Below, piece by piece: positions 10,367-23,392 of a stretch of DNA of 64,000 nucleotides. Position 1 is the stretch's first letter. Each line of letters opens with the position of its first letter. Made by a program: the position numbers and the translations under genes. A model generated the notes under the pieces. The model saw only the letters and a program-made list of their open reading frames with translations. It had not been told where the DNA came from and did no database searches. This stretch comes from Basidiobolus meristosporus CBS 931.73 (Eukaryota > Basidiobolomycota > Basidiobolomycetes > Basidiobolales > Basidiobolaceae). Location of the stretch: assembly GCA_002104905.1 (NCBI GenBank), contig MCFE01000128.1, positions 1 to 64,000 of the forward strand, read 5' to 3'.

Positions 10367-12526
10367 ATGCACATCACTCAGCATAGCACTGAATATCCTT
10401 CGGAGCCTATAACGCTAACACTCTTAGGGGCCGGAAACAGGTTGGCGCAGCTACATCTCTACTGTACCACGCATTCTCTGGCACTAACTTGCCAACTTTT
10501 TCTTAGAGGAAACATCTATGCTTCATATGCTCTGAAGTATCCCCAATGGCTAAAGGTGGTGGCGGTTGCTGAGCCAGTTGCCGTCCGTAGAGAGAGTTTT
10601 GCGAAGGTATGCATGTATGGCACTATCAACGATCTGCTGAAGCTCAGTGTCTTAATGGCCACTACTTATCCTTGATATAGCTTCATAACATTCCCCCGGA
10701 AAATGCTGTTGCCGACTGGCGGGAGGTATAAAGCGAATTCAGCCCGAGTAGTTATCCTTGGCAATTGCGACTAATCTCTTTTGCCTGCTAGCTACTCAAG
10801 CGGCCCAAAGTTTCTGATGTAGTGGCTATTTGCTTGCTCGATCATCTTCACCGAGAAGCCGGAGTTGGTAAGTAAATCGTGGTGGTCTGTGCGTGGGAAA
10901 TCAGAATGGATTCCTGGTTGATTTTTACGCTCACCTTTCCAACAATCGTTTTAGAATTTGCAAATCTGAAATATCACGTGCTACTGGAGAAACCAATGGC
11001 AACCTCGATGCCGGATTGTGTTGCCATCACAGAAGCGGCGATTAGGAATCAAGTAAATTGGCATTCCATCAAGCTTTACCATTCAGTTGTTCACAAGTGA
11101 GTGTGTAGATTTACTTCACCTGCGGCTTTGTCCTGCGGTTTTCCTCCTTGAACCAGGCCGCAAAGCGAATCATAGAATCAGGAGAAATCGGCAAGGTGCT
11201 AAGCATACAGCATTACGGTCCGATCGGGTTTTGGCACTTCGCCCATAGTGTATGTAGCAGCTAATCATGCAATCCAGAGTCCACCTACTGACCCAAAACC
11301 CATATTAGTATGTTCGTGGAAAGTGGAATAAGGAAGCCTCTAGTTCGTTCACTCTTCTAACCAAGGTAACGTTAGGACTTGGCCATTTTCAAGCTCACCC
11401 TGATTCACATGATTTTTGGTAGTTTTCTCATGATGTTGGTATGTATGACCTCATATCGTTGATGAACGATTTTGGTAATCTTATCTGTGCGATTTGGCAG
11501 ATCTCATTACTTGGCTCGTGGGCTTTCCCTGTAAGGTAGGTTGATCCCGCTTTTGTACCATCGTGGCCCAGCTATGCTAACGCATGTTGATTAGAAAATC
11601 AGCTCTTTCGGTAGCCTCTCGCAGTTCAACAAGCAGAGCAAGCCTAAAGAGGCGAAGGATGCAAAGTGAGAATTAGATGATTCTCGATCGTCGCATTCAT
11701 CTAACCTTTTTTCATCATTAAGAAACTGTCTCTCTTGCCCCTACGCGGACAAGTGCCCGTACGATGCCAAACGCATGTATCTAGACCCGGTAGTCGAGCA
11801 AGGCCACCGAGGATGGCCCGCAAATGCTATCACGGATGTACCGGGTAGGTTTTTCACAATCCCGCTCTCCCCCTCGGAGTGGTCAAGTCTAATGCATACT
11901 ATCAGATATTGAGAATGTGATCCAGGCGTTGGAAGTGGGACCGTATGGACGATGTGTGTACGAATGTGATAACGACGTGGTCGACCAACAGGTGGTGAAT
12001 ATGGAATTTTCCAATGGTGCCACAGCAACTCTAACCATGATTGCTACTGGAGAAAGAGAGCGACGGGTGAGTTCCCGGAAAATACCGGAATTTTTGCTGG
12101 CAACCTCTAATGAATTTGCCTTTCTACATAAGACACGTATCTTCGGAACTCTGGGCCAGATTGAAATTGATGGCGAGGGGGACAAAATCTGGTTGAACAA
12201 CTTCTTGACTCGTGAACAGCGAATCATTCAACCACAAAACAATGGCATCGATGAGATGAAACATGCAGGTCATGGAGGTGGCAATCACGGATTGGTGAAG
12301 GGTTTCTTAAAGGCCATTAGAAACTATCCATCTCCCGACATCCCAGATGCACAATCCAGTTTCGGTAAGCCACGGTTAAGCCCATTTTCCCGTTCGGACT
12401 CTCATCTTTCCCCACTTTGCCTTAGATTCACACGTTTACGTTTTTGCCGCTGAGCATGCTAGACGCACCAATACTGCGGTGGACATCAAGAGCTTCAAGG
12501 CTATGCATCATTACTACAGCTCTTAG
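10367..12526 (+). CDS. Gfo/Idh/MocA-family NAD(P)-dependent oxidoreductase, 14 exons
   Basis: Spliced CDS join(10367..10440, 10507..10606, 10681..10725, 10792..10867, 10955..11052, 11109..11249, 11309..11365, 11423..11438, 11501..11535, 11595..11665, 11723..11844, 11906..12066, 12133..12364, 12426..12526), 442 aa. The N-terminal Rossmann fold begins with LLGAGNRGNIYA, followed by VVAICLLDHLHRE, the signature LLEKPMATS (catalytic-region EKP motif) and FVLRFSSLNQAAKRIIESG. The C-terminal half contains HYGPIGFWHFAHSYVRG, SHDVDLITW, a Cys-rich CLSCPYADKCPYDAK segment and RTRIFGTLGQIEIDG, all typical of the fungal/bacterial branch. Likely a sugar or inositol-type dehydrogenase in the cytosol. Exon 8 is only 16 nt. 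Confidence 0.9.
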
Positions 12527-14017
12527 GCGATCATTACTTACTATCATTATCACGCCGCCTTGTTTATATCTATTAATCCAATTTTATCCGAACACTGCAA
12601 TAAATTATACTGTATCAGCGCATAATACAATCCTGTTGTGAATTTGCTTGTGTTTCTTTGATCGATATTTGCCGGAGTTTCTTCGATCGATTTTAGCTTG
12701 TGCCTCTTTGATCGATAGATCCTGCAATTGTTTCATTGATCGAACTTCGATGATCTCCCTGGCCCTGGAGTTGGTGTGAAATTTGGTTTGATGTATTAGC
12801 ATGGTTGCTTCACGATCCAGTATATTCTTTCCTGGATCTCCGGTGTAACCTAAGCAAGCTGATCAAGGGTCCCGTTGAATCCGGCTCAATTTCGGGCCTT
12901 TTTCCTTAGACTTACCACAATACATACCCATGATATTTTGGACCAAGGGCTGCCTTCTTTTAGCTCGTTGGACTAACGGTGTCAACAAACCAGAAATTAC
13001 TGTCGTATCATACTCCATCAGAGACCCAAGCCATTGAGATACAATGGGTATTCAAGCAATTACATAATTTTGCTGCTTTTGACCGAGCTTGACACGTTAT
13101 GCGGAATACTAATCTCATCATGGGATTTCCTCTATTCTGGGCTGTGTTGTTGAATCGCTGTTGTGAAGTTTACGGGCTTGACGCCTGATTGGGCATATAC
13201 AAATGATATCACCAGAACATTGATTGCTGGAAAATCCTCCAAAATGGAATGAAGATTATGATTTTAGTAGAACATGCAAGAGGTGTAATTATGCAGTATA
13301 CACCTAAACTCTTCATATACCTTTAGACTCTACTTGGTTCATTGCTGCATTATAAGCTGTTTACCTAGGATTAGTTTGTAAGATATCATCCAAATGAAGG
13401 CCTAGAAGTTATCAAAATTTTCAAATCTGTCCGAGGGCATCTAGACAAGCTTAAAGGACTTCACTGTTTTGTTGGTCAACATATTGTAACAGAATAATTC
13501 ATTAATCCAAGCTTTAGGGATTCTCTATTGATGCAACAATAAGTGCGATTTTTGGAAGACTCAAGCACCCCCTGTCTCTATTTCAACAGTGTGTATTAAC
13601 ACACACAATCCAAACTTCCATCTTTGGTTCCATAAAAGCATATCTTTTTTGCTCAAAATTCTGAAGATGGGTATTCTCTGATCATGATCTCCTACGAAAT
13701 CACTTACAGTTTACTATACAGAATTGTGGAAGCACTGGAAAGACTGAAAAGAACCCAAGCCTTGTAGAAATTTCTGCATTCCTTTGGCAACATACTCACA
13801 GAAGTTGAACCATTCCAAGCACAAGCAAACACTCTCTTTTGCTGATCGCGTGTTCTAATACCTGGCCTTTAGGAGTGTAGCTTAGTGTAGCTGAGGAAAG
13901 ACCAGAAATAACAATACTCGATAAAAGTAGTATTGCTTCACCATAGTGAATGATGTTAACAACATCAGGTGACTTGATATAAGGTATTTGTTCGAAAACA
14001 AATCTCATATCGTCATC
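12527..14017. other. 1.5-kb intergenic with degenerate GATCGAT repeats
   Basis: No supported gene. At about 12650-12750 four imperfect copies of a TTTCTTTGATCGAT-like block recur every 25-40 bp, three of them containing the palindrome ATCGAT. The rest is unremarkable AT-rich sequence. Confidence 0.5.
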
Positions 14018-15701
14018 ATGACCGAGTTGGCGCCCACTTTAGTCTCTACTCTGCCACCAAAAATACAAGAAAATATTCTTTTCTATGTGGGCGACGTGTT
14101 CTTGTACTTCGACTTCGCTCATAGGCCTCGTTGCCGTCTTTGGTTGTTAGTGCTCCATAATGGTGGTCCCGGTTTTGTCTTAGAAGAGGCTCTTCGAAGA
14201 CACAGCACGCCATTACTCCAGTGGTTACTGAGGAGAGTGAACTTCCCCAAAGACTATCTGCTGGCAAGCGCGGTTTGCTATGGTGACCTGTCTACTCTGA
14301 GATATATCCTCTCGCTTATCGGTGCGGAGTACAAGAAGTACGATACTCCAGCGAAGCTTCTGTGCATCCTGGAAGGAAAGATACACTTACTTGAGTATCT
14401 CTACCAGAGAAATAAGGTTTTGAGTGGAGATTTTTCATTCATCCGTTGCTGTGTGACCACTGGAATATGCAAATCAGCAGCGATATTCTCTTGGTACATG
14501 GAAAACAGGTGCGCTTGTACTGGTATTGGCAGAGACGTTCTTCTTCAAGGGTATATACAGAACGACGATATTGCCGAAATCGTAGCGTTCATGAAAACCG
14601 ATAGTTTTGAAGCATTCAAGAAGGCTCTGCCGAGATTGCAGTCAGGAAAAGAAGAAACGCTTCGTTGGCTGGTTGTGGAGTATCAGGATAACCTCGAGTT
14701 TTTGCTCTATCTAGCCAAATCATGCGTGAGAATGGGATATGTGGACACTTTGGAAGCGCTTTTCAATGAACCATACAATATACAAGTAGAGTACGACTTT
14801 TTCACAGTAATTCCAAATCTGGCGGTGGCCAAGGTACTGCATGAGTATGCGTTCAAGCGGGATTGCATTTCTAGCATGTTAAATGGTGGTCACATCCGGG
14901 AACACAAACCGTACACAACCTACAGGAATAAAGCCAGCTATCGAGAACTAGCGAAGATTTTTATCGAGTCGCATGAAATTATGACACCGAATGGCAGAGA
15001 AACAAGCGGAGGAGGTAATGTTGTTCCTGGTAGATTTGGCTCTAGTGTTCACAGGCGCCCAGGGATTGAGAGATTATGCTTACTATGCGGTTGAATGGGG
15101 CCATCTGAGACTTCTACAGAAGCTAGCACCTCACCTGAGTGAGCGAGATTTGAGGGAGCTCACCGAAGAGGTAGAGGGAGGGAGTTTATACATATATAAG
15201 AATTGGGATAAAGAAATGCTTGAATACCTCTTCGAGTCGGGGCTGGTCCAGAGAGTGGCTGGAAGAACACTGACATTCAGGTTCGACCTTAAATACATTC
15301 AACAACTCACAGAAAGGGGACTTGTCTGGAATGAGGGTAAAGACGGACAGCTTGAATGGAACACGCAAACGGAGGAGAGCATCCAAATGGATATGCTACT
15401 CGGAATGCTAGATACTCTCGAATCCACACACCCAAGAGATACCGAGACCCGAATAGCATTGATACGCTCGGCGTATGTAGGATTCTATAAGCATGGATAT
15501 TTCAAGGATATTGTGGTTAATGACGGGATAGCCACCTATTCATCCAACCGCGTCTTCATGAAACGCTCATTGAGCATTTACAGAGAAGAGATGAATAGCA
15601 ATAGCAAGCTCCTTGACAAATTGAAGCTAGAGCTGCAGCGAATCAACATGCACTTGTTGCTAATGGAGTTAAACAACACTCAGGCATCTAGCTCTTCATA
15701 G
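14018..15701 (+). pseudogene. ankyrin-like/F-box-like repeat protein split by a +1 frameshift
   Basis: The first frame starts at ATG 14018 (MTELAPTLVSTLPPKIQ) and runs to 15094; the second frame covers 14991-15701 and is read one nucleotide later. The N-terminus LPPKIQENILFYVGD resembles an F-box-like start; downstream are degenerate helical repeats such as HSTPLLQWLLRR, GDLSTLRYILSL, GKIHLLEYLYQR, GYVDTLEALF and, after the frameshift, WGHLRLLQKL and EMLEYLFESGL, which look like divergent ankyrin units common in expanded fungal families. The repeats continue across the break, so one protein of about 560 aa was probably encoded. The shift must lie between a TGA in the second frame just upstream of 14991 and the first-frame stop at 15095. 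No plausible intron of normal size fits. A sequencing error or programmed +1 shift remains possible. Confidence 0.55.
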
Positions 15702-16034
15702 ACAATATGTAGGTTGCCATTATACTATTTGTGTGTACGCTTGCTAGAACTGCGGAATAAATTTTGCTAACAACTTTCATAACTATTACCATTTATGGGA
15801 AAAATCAATCATCGAGATTCCGATGCTGAATGAGCGTATCATAATGGGTGATTATTTGCTGCGATCAAATCAAAATTTTCTCTTCTCACACGGCCTTGGA
15901 CGAATTTCACTTGGTGCTCGGCAGTCAACTTATTTATCCAACCTTCTCCATTGCAACTGCTTCTCTAGTTGCTGTACCTTTCTTTCTTCTTGAATCCCCT
16001 TTTTAGTTCACACACTTCTTTTACAGTACATACT

Positions 16035-17414
16035 ATGTATTCAGCTCGCGCTTTGCACTCTGTCAAAAACGGTTTGAGAAGACAGGTCACGGTCAACTAT
16101 AAGGCCTTCCCTAGCAGATCGTTCACCTCAACCGCTCCAGCTAGTGATGGAGTGTTCTCTAAGTTTATGGACACTATTAAAGCACAAATTGCCCGTAACA
16201 AGGAGCTCAAGGAGGGTGTCAAGAAGCTTCAAGAAGAGACCACCAAAATCTCCGATTCCGATGCTTTAAAGAGGGCTAAGGAACTCTTCGAAAAAGCGAA
16301 GAGCGCTGACACCAACGCACCAACCGAAAACATCAAGAAAACCTTCGAAGAGTTGAAGAAGTCTGCGGAAAACGTCACCAAGACTGTTCATGAGACTGTC
16401 AAAGATGCTTCGGACTCTGAGTTTGCCAAGGCTACCAAAGACACGGTGGAGAAGACCTCTACTGCATTCAAATCGGCCACCGAACCTATTCGTAACACTG
16501 CCGCCTACCAGAGTCTGAAGAAGTCTGTATCCAGCTTCGTCGAAGAGGGAAGTTCTCGTTACGGAGGAATCAAACCCAAGGAGGTCCGTAGAAAGGTTCA
16601 CGCCCAGAACCCCGAAGAGAACATCCATACCCACAAGTCTCGACATGTTGCGGAGGACCCCACTGCTGGCGCCAACATGGTCATGCACAAAGATTCAGCC
16701 TGGAAGGAGAGTTGGAACAAATTCAAGGATAACAACCCAGTTTTCCAAGGAGTGTTCCGCATGAAGAGATCTTACGAAGACAGTGACAACTTATTTGTGG
16801 CATACGCCCGCTTGGCTACCGACCGCATCAGCGAAACCTTTGGCTCTCTTTTCGAGGAATCAGAGACCGCCCAAGCCATCAAATCATTCCAAAACAACAT
16901 TGACAGATCGTTCAACGTCGAGAAATTCGTCAAGGAAGCCAGAGAATACATTATTCCCGAAGTTATGGATGCCTACCTCAAGGGTGACAACGACGCTTTG
17001 AAAGAATGGTGCTCCGAGGCCACATACAACGTCCTTACTGCTGGCATCCAGGCTCAGATGCAGCAAGGACTCGTCAGTGATTGCAAGCTTCTTGATCTTC
17101 GTAACGTCGAATTTGTGACTGGCAAATTGTTGGACAACGACGTCCCAGTGTTTGTATTGTCCTTCAGCACTCAGGAAATCATCGTCTTCCGTAATGGTAT
17201 CACACGCGAGATTGTTTTCGGACAAGAGGTAAGTTCCTTTTAGCGTGACCGATCCGGTGCAACTACTAAGTACATTCCCATTTCCTAGGACAACATTGAG
17301 CAAGTCACCTACGCCTGCGTTCTCACCAAGCAGCTTGAGGATCTCCAGAACCCAATCACCGGTGGCTGGAGAGTCATCGATATGGCCAAGCATGACGCCA
17401 GACCAACCTGGTAG
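16035..17414 (+). CDS. TIM44: mitochondrial import inner membrane translocase subunit Tim44
   Basis: Spliced CDS join(16035..17228, 17289..17414), 439 aa. The start chosen is the ATG of MYSARALHSVKNGLRRQV, a basic amphipathic mitochondrial presequence; an in-frame upstream ATG-less extension is disregarded. After the presequence come long charged helices (KELKEGVKKLQEETTK, ELFEKAKSAD), then the C-terminal Tim44 domain with MKRSYEDSDNLFVAYARLAT, ARE-YIIPEVMDAYLKGD, CSEATYNVLTA and the terminal GGWRVIDMAKHDARPTW. Tim44 tethers mtHsp70 to the TIM23 channel on the matrix side and helps pull preproteins inward. The single intron is near the 3' end. Confidence 0.95.
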
Positions 17415-17624
17415 TTGCGCAAGGCAACCCAGCCTCCATCACTCAACCACATCCACTCGCCTCATTCCCAACCCCACCATTCCACTTAGAAGCATCATTT
17501 AAATAAATTCATGCATTCAGTATACTACATGGGACTCGAATGGATCAAACGCAAGTTTATTAAGACAGGCACCAGATAGGTAGTAGTGATGTGAGCAGTG
17601 TCTGCATATATATATGGATACACT

Positions 17625-18365
<741 letters not shown>

Positions 18366-20152
18366 ATGGGCAAAGTGAAGGAATCCTTGAGTGCATTGAT
18401 GACCGAATCAGAGGACGGGGTGCGTCAGCTGAATCAGTATACCTTGAAGGAAAAGTTGGGCCAAGGTGCCTACGGCTCTGTCTATTATGGGATAGATGGC
18501 GTGGATGGAAGTGCATACGTAAACACGGCGTTCCGTTTAGCTTTCTCCCTCAACCAACAACCGATTGATCTTTTTCCACCCTAGGCGATCAAAGAGCTCA
18601 GCAAGGCTCAGCTACGCAAGAACAACCAATCGAACATGCTGCGTGAGCGTAGCATGGGAAGAGGCATAGGACGTGGACGTGGACGCGGTTTGTTCGCCAT
18701 CAAAGCAGCCCAGAAATTGGAGGAGGAGAACGGCAATCCTTTGGACTTGGTTCGCAGCGAAGTGGCTATTCTTAAGAAACTTAGCCATCCCAACATTGTC
18801 AATTTGCGGGAAGTATTGGACAACAAGAACGACGATGCTATTTACATGGGTACCTCCTCCTTTCTTCATACTAGCTCAGCCACTCCACTACACTACACTA
18901 CACTACACTGTATGTTAAGCTGCTTGTTTATTTAGTGTTCGAGATGTGTAAAAAGGGTGCCGTGATGGATGTGCAGCTTGGAAAGACCGTGGAGCCCTAT
19001 ACCGAGGACAAGTGTAGACACTACTTCAGGCAAATGGTTCTTGGTTTCGAATACCGTGAGTTATACTAGGTATATGGCGCACCGAAGATCTCCACTCACG
19101 TTTCATCCCGAATAGTACACGAAAACGGCATCGTTCACCGAGGTATGGGATTTATCAAGTGAACATCAGTGACGACATTGGCTGACTAGTATCCTTTCAG
19201 ACATCAAGCCTGACAATCTACTTATTGCTGCTGATGACACTCTCAAAATTGTTGACTTCGGAGTGTCCGAGATGTTTGTCAAAGGGGACGATCGTATGAA
19301 GAAGTCGGCCGGAAGTCCTGCGTTCATGGCCCCCGTAAGCTATTTTCATGTGCCAGACAATGTATAGCCATGACTAACCCTCATTCTCCAACTCGGAAAC
19401 GGTAGGAGCTCTGTTCCGGTAACATATCTACACCTGCATTTCTCTCACTAGATAGGTTGCAGTATGGCTAACCCACTGATCCGTAGGAAGCAGTAACGGG
19501 ATTTCCGGTAGAGCCACGGATATATGGTCGATGGGGGTGACCTTGTATTGCCTTGCGTTCGGCACCCTCCCGTTCTCGGCCAACTCCATCGTTGAGATCT
19601 ACGACAGCGTCAAAAACCAAGAGTAAGTAATGTCCACGTGTGTTTGAAATGATCGTCCCTGCTAATCCCGCACAAACAAGACTCAAGATCCCTGACACAG
19701 CCAGTCCGGAGCTCAAGGATTTGTTGGAGAAACTCCTGGACAAAAACCCAGAAACTCGAATTCACATGGACGCCATTCGGGTGAGTATAACCCCGCCCCC
19801 AAGAACCCACCCGAACTCTCTTCTAACCCCGGTCGAATCCAGATTCATCCTTGGTTGACTAAAGACGGGCAAGAGCCACTTCCTTCTACCGAAGAGAATT
19901 GTGCAACCGTGGTCACCTCCATCACAGACGAGGAAATCAACTCTGCTATTCGTGGAATCGCCAATATCATGACTGTGGTGAGTAACTCCTGTCATCAAAG
20001 TCACCCATCTGCATGTGTAACCAACCAGTACCTGTTAGGCCAAGGCGGTTGCTCGCTTTAAGAGACGTTCAATGCAGCATCACATGCAAAACCTCAACTT
20101 GAACGACAAGAAATCTCCAGCAAATGAGGAGAATAAAGACACCTCCAGCTAA
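18366..20152 (+). CDS. Ca2+/calmodulin-dependent protein kinase kinase (CaMKK)-like Ser/Thr kinase, 10 exons
   Basis: Spliced CDS join(18366..18518, 18585..18849, 18936..19055, 19116..19142, 19201..19334, 19406..19418, 19487..19622, 19681..19780, 19843..19977, 20039..20152), 398 aa. Gly loop LGQGAYGSV, Lys in YAIKELSK, catalytic loop HRDIKPDN, DFGVSEMF (the GVS after DFG is typical of CaMKKs), activation segment SAGSPAFMAPE, and HPWL at the end of the domain. Between beta-3 and helix C there is an Arg/Gly insert (GRGIGRGRGRG) where animal CaMKKs have their Arg/Pro insert. The tail ITDEEINSAIRGIANIM followed by a basic KAVARFKRRS resembles the autoinhibitory/calmodulin-binding segment. Fungal relatives (e.g. 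fission yeast Ssp1) activate CaMK or AMPK. Exon 6 is 13 nt. The start at 18366 is preferred to an in-frame ATG at 18330, which lies too close to the TATA-like box. Confidence 0.9.
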
Positions 20153-20506
20153 ATAGCTCACCTCCTCCCACCCATTCACCCGAAGGCGGCACAATATCCC
20201 ACTTTACACTGAGACCAGTAAAAAATTCGAGAAAGTCCCAGGAAGCATATGCATGTTTTATTCACAGTAGCGATTTGGTTTCTATTCAAAATATATTCTT
20301 GTTAGATTAACACGTATCAGCGTCGCTCCATCACTGTATGCCAGTCAGGTAAAGTGGGCGATTTCGGGGGCTCTACATAAGATAATCATATTGGCTAGAA
20401 TAATGGGGAAACTGGGCTTGGCACTCTAGGGCGCACCAGCTGAAACCCTATATTTCGGCAAGAGTGCGTGGAAGGGGAGTTGGATGGAGCGTCGTGACGG
20501 CCATCA

Positions 20507-22116
20507 TCAACTATGGTTCTCCAGCTCCGAAGTTACCTCATGTAAGGTCGATGGTGCGCAAACGGCCTCATCGAAACGCTTTTTTTTGGCTAGAATAAGG
20601 GTATGGTCAAGGGAAAACGCTCTTCGATTGGATCTTCGAGTTGCATTCTCCACCTGGATGTGGATTAGTTTTTCCTCGCACTCGTCCTCACTGTCGACCT
20701 CCGAGATCGCCGGCGGAATACTGATCGAGCCTGACCTGGATCCCTCCCCAGCCGTTCGAGCGAATTCAATTGAGCTCAGAAGATGGTGTCTTCTGGGCTT
20801 TCTTTGGACATCGGTGGAATGCCTCCTCAAGACGGACGGAAGTGAGGGGTAATCTGGGATATCCAGGGTGCCAGCAGGTACACTCAATCGTCGGGCATTG
20901 CTGCTCGTAAGAGGCGATCTACGCGGAGGCTCGGTATTGCCCAGGGTTAGCCAACGGGCCCGGTTTTCACATAGGTTTGTCAGAAGTGGCTGCACCTCGG
21001 TGCAGAAATCGGCCAACACCTCAAAGAACGGCTTGACAACAAAGTCGCCGAATTTCAGGCTGATGTCGGTCTGATTGGAATGCTCGCGATCCATGTTTGG
21101 CGATACGGGTAAATGGTGGAGCTTTTCCATGTCTCCTTGGTAAAAGAATTCATCAAGAATCACATCTGACCACCGTTTACACAATTCCCATGGGCGGACT
21201 GTATTACTGATGTCTGCAGCATGTAACAGCACATTGCATATGATTTGGCGGTGCTCTGATTGGGGCAACGGGCAATGATCGTTGGCTGCAGCCTGATTCT
21301 CCGTAGGGAATTCATCGCATGTAGGCGAGATGGTAAGAATATCCACAACGGTGGTAAACTGCTCGATGAGCCCGAAGTGAACCGACATGTCCGTCGACAT
21401 GATGCATTTAAGGATTGCATTCTGGACATACACGCTCTGCTCGCATTCGTGTATCTCTACCTTACTTTTCGATCGAACGGATTTGAGTAGGTCGTGCTTT
21501 GTCAGCAGCTTCAAGGTTTCTTCGCAGGAGAGCTTCTCAAGGACCGACTCGTTCTTGTATCTCTGGGCAACTTCGGTTTTGGCGTTCACTTGATAGAGAT
21601 TGTTTAGCCCAGGCTAGAGGTATGAGGTAAGCATCTATGCATGTCGTAAACATCATTACGCCACTTACATGGCCAATATCGTGGCACAAGGCGCCTATCA
21701 ACAGCGCTATCAGATCAAGGTCAATAAGATACGACCTGACGTGCGAGTAGTTGATCAAGTTGTATCCTACGATGAATACGTCTGCGGCGTGAAGAAATGA
21801 GTGGTACGGCGAATCGAGATACCCTCGGTCGATATCAACTATGAAATCGAGCAGCTGAGATTGGGAAACCCCCAACACATGCAGCAAGCCGAGTTGAGAG
21901 AACACACCCACGATTATTCCATATAGCTCTGGCCGTGTCCATTTCCATACATTAAAGTCGAGCCCAAGTTCGTTGATTTTTCCACCAGCAACTTTGCGAG
22001 CTACCTGCCAAAGACAAACATTAGACTTGAGGTCTAGGGTTACCCGCTCCAGCACCTACATGCTCAGCTTTGATTAAATCCTCCGAGGACAACTGGTTCC
22101 TCTTTAGAACCAACAT
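20507..22116 (-). CDS. 3',5'-cyclic nucleotide phosphodiesterase, class I
   Basis: Spliced CDS complement(20507..21613, 21669..22004, 22060..22116), 499 aa. The first exon encodes MLVLKRNQLSSEDLIKAEH. The catalytic HD domain shows the first metal-binding motif HSFLHAADV, then ALCHDIGHPGLNN across the second intron, LLHAADISN, and the late Asp-containing region with MDREHSNQTDISLKFGDF. These are the metal ligands and glutamine-switch region of class I PDEs. It hydrolyses cAMP and/or cGMP to the 5' monophosphate. The C-terminal about 130 residues are Ser/Arg-rich (RRLSVPAG, RRHSTD), with RRxS-type sites that could be PKA targets, suggesting feedback; that is inference. There is no clear N-terminal regulatory domain. 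Confidence 0.92.
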
Positions 22117-23392
22117 CGGGTTTGCGTGTCTGCTTGATGAGGAAAAGAGAAGAGGCTACGAGGCTCGAGATATCAGAGAATAAAAGGATAAATGAAGGTT
22201 GGGAAGAGAGTCGTTGAAAACGGGAAAAAATGTGGTGGTCTATATGAATACAATAATCAAGCCAATCTCAGGGCAACAATTGGATGCATCCTATAATTGC
22301 ACCAGGACTGTCAAAGCATCGATAAAGATATTGATGGAATATACATTAAGGGCGACCAACTCGAATAAGGTTTATCTTGGTATACTCGATTAAGCAACGG
22401 GATGTATATTTGACTAAGCAGCATCCTTGAATTGCACGAATATTCGTTAAGCAATGGCCATCTAGTATGTGTCAGATACAGCATTCCACTCTGGTCCGAG
22501 GTAGGAGAATGCGACATTTGAGGTTGATCAATTCACAGGAGAGTATGCATTCAGCGGGCATTCGTTAGGTATTGGCAGGTATGGCAGTAATTACGTGCAT
22601 GAAACTAATCCCAAATAGTCCCAAACCAAGTTTCGCGTTACGGCAATAGATTCGATGTATTATGTGGCCGTAAATGAAAATGGGCTAAATCAAGAAAATA
22701 GGATAGATATGAATGGCCTGAATGGCCTGAATGCCGAAAATAGGATAAATAGGAGAATTCCCGGTATCCATTCACATGTAAAGAAACCTGAAAGCAATGC
22801 TAGCATTCCCTCGGTCACCATGGTAAACATGATTGACGATGCGCCACTGTTAAAAGTGTACGACTTGCTTCATTGTTTCCATTAAAGGTATACTCTCTGG
22901 GGTGCACACAGTAATTTTAAGCCACTATCTTCACATATATGAAGTGTATCTTGCTGAAATAGGGGTGATTCTTTAGTTGTGGTGGGATGAAAATATTCTA
23001 GTCCTTTAATTATCGGATTGTACTCTAACCATATTAGTGGAAATCATGTTCACCGTTTTGCTTATTTATAGTTTTGCTTATTTGCTGGCGTTCGTGTTTA
23101 TAGTTTTGTTTATTTGCTAGTATTTGTGTTTATGGTTTTGCTTATTTGCTGGCATTCGTGTTTATAGTTTTGTCTTACTTAATTCCCATACATCAAACCT
23201 CACCAATTAAACACTTACGAAGAGAACGATGCGGAGAAAGAGTGGGCAAAGGGTTGGATAGATTTAACCTATATCGTTGATCCCATTGAAAATTTGAAAA
23301 GAAAAAAAATTCAATGTGGTTTCATATATGCCAATCCATATTCTCCACTGGATACTCCCTTACAGTAGAATAACAACCACCTGGTTTCAACC
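22117..23392. other. 1.3-kb intergenic with a 32-bp minisatellite
   Basis: Upstream region of both the phosphodiesterase (minus) and ELP3 (plus). No supported gene; a short Asn-rich open frame at 22655-22885 looks spurious. Confidence 0.5.
23065..23178. repeat. 32-bp minisatellite, about 3.5 units
   Basis: Three full 32-bp units start at 23065, 23097 and 23129, each beginning TTTATAGTTTTG or a one-base variant and ending in a TTCGTG/TTTGTG motif; a partial unit follows at 23161. Confidence 0.9.

Noticed and set aside
16266-17393. Long antisense frames under Tim44
   Set aside because: Caused by codon bias of the Tim44 coding strand; no independent support.
18885-18912. CACTA tandem motif
   Set aside because: A simple five-base repeat inside the second intron of the kinase gene; not a CACTA transposon end.
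22655-22885. Asn-rich short frame
   Set aside because: Short, repetitive (GLNGLNAENR-like), no domain and close to minisatellite DNA.
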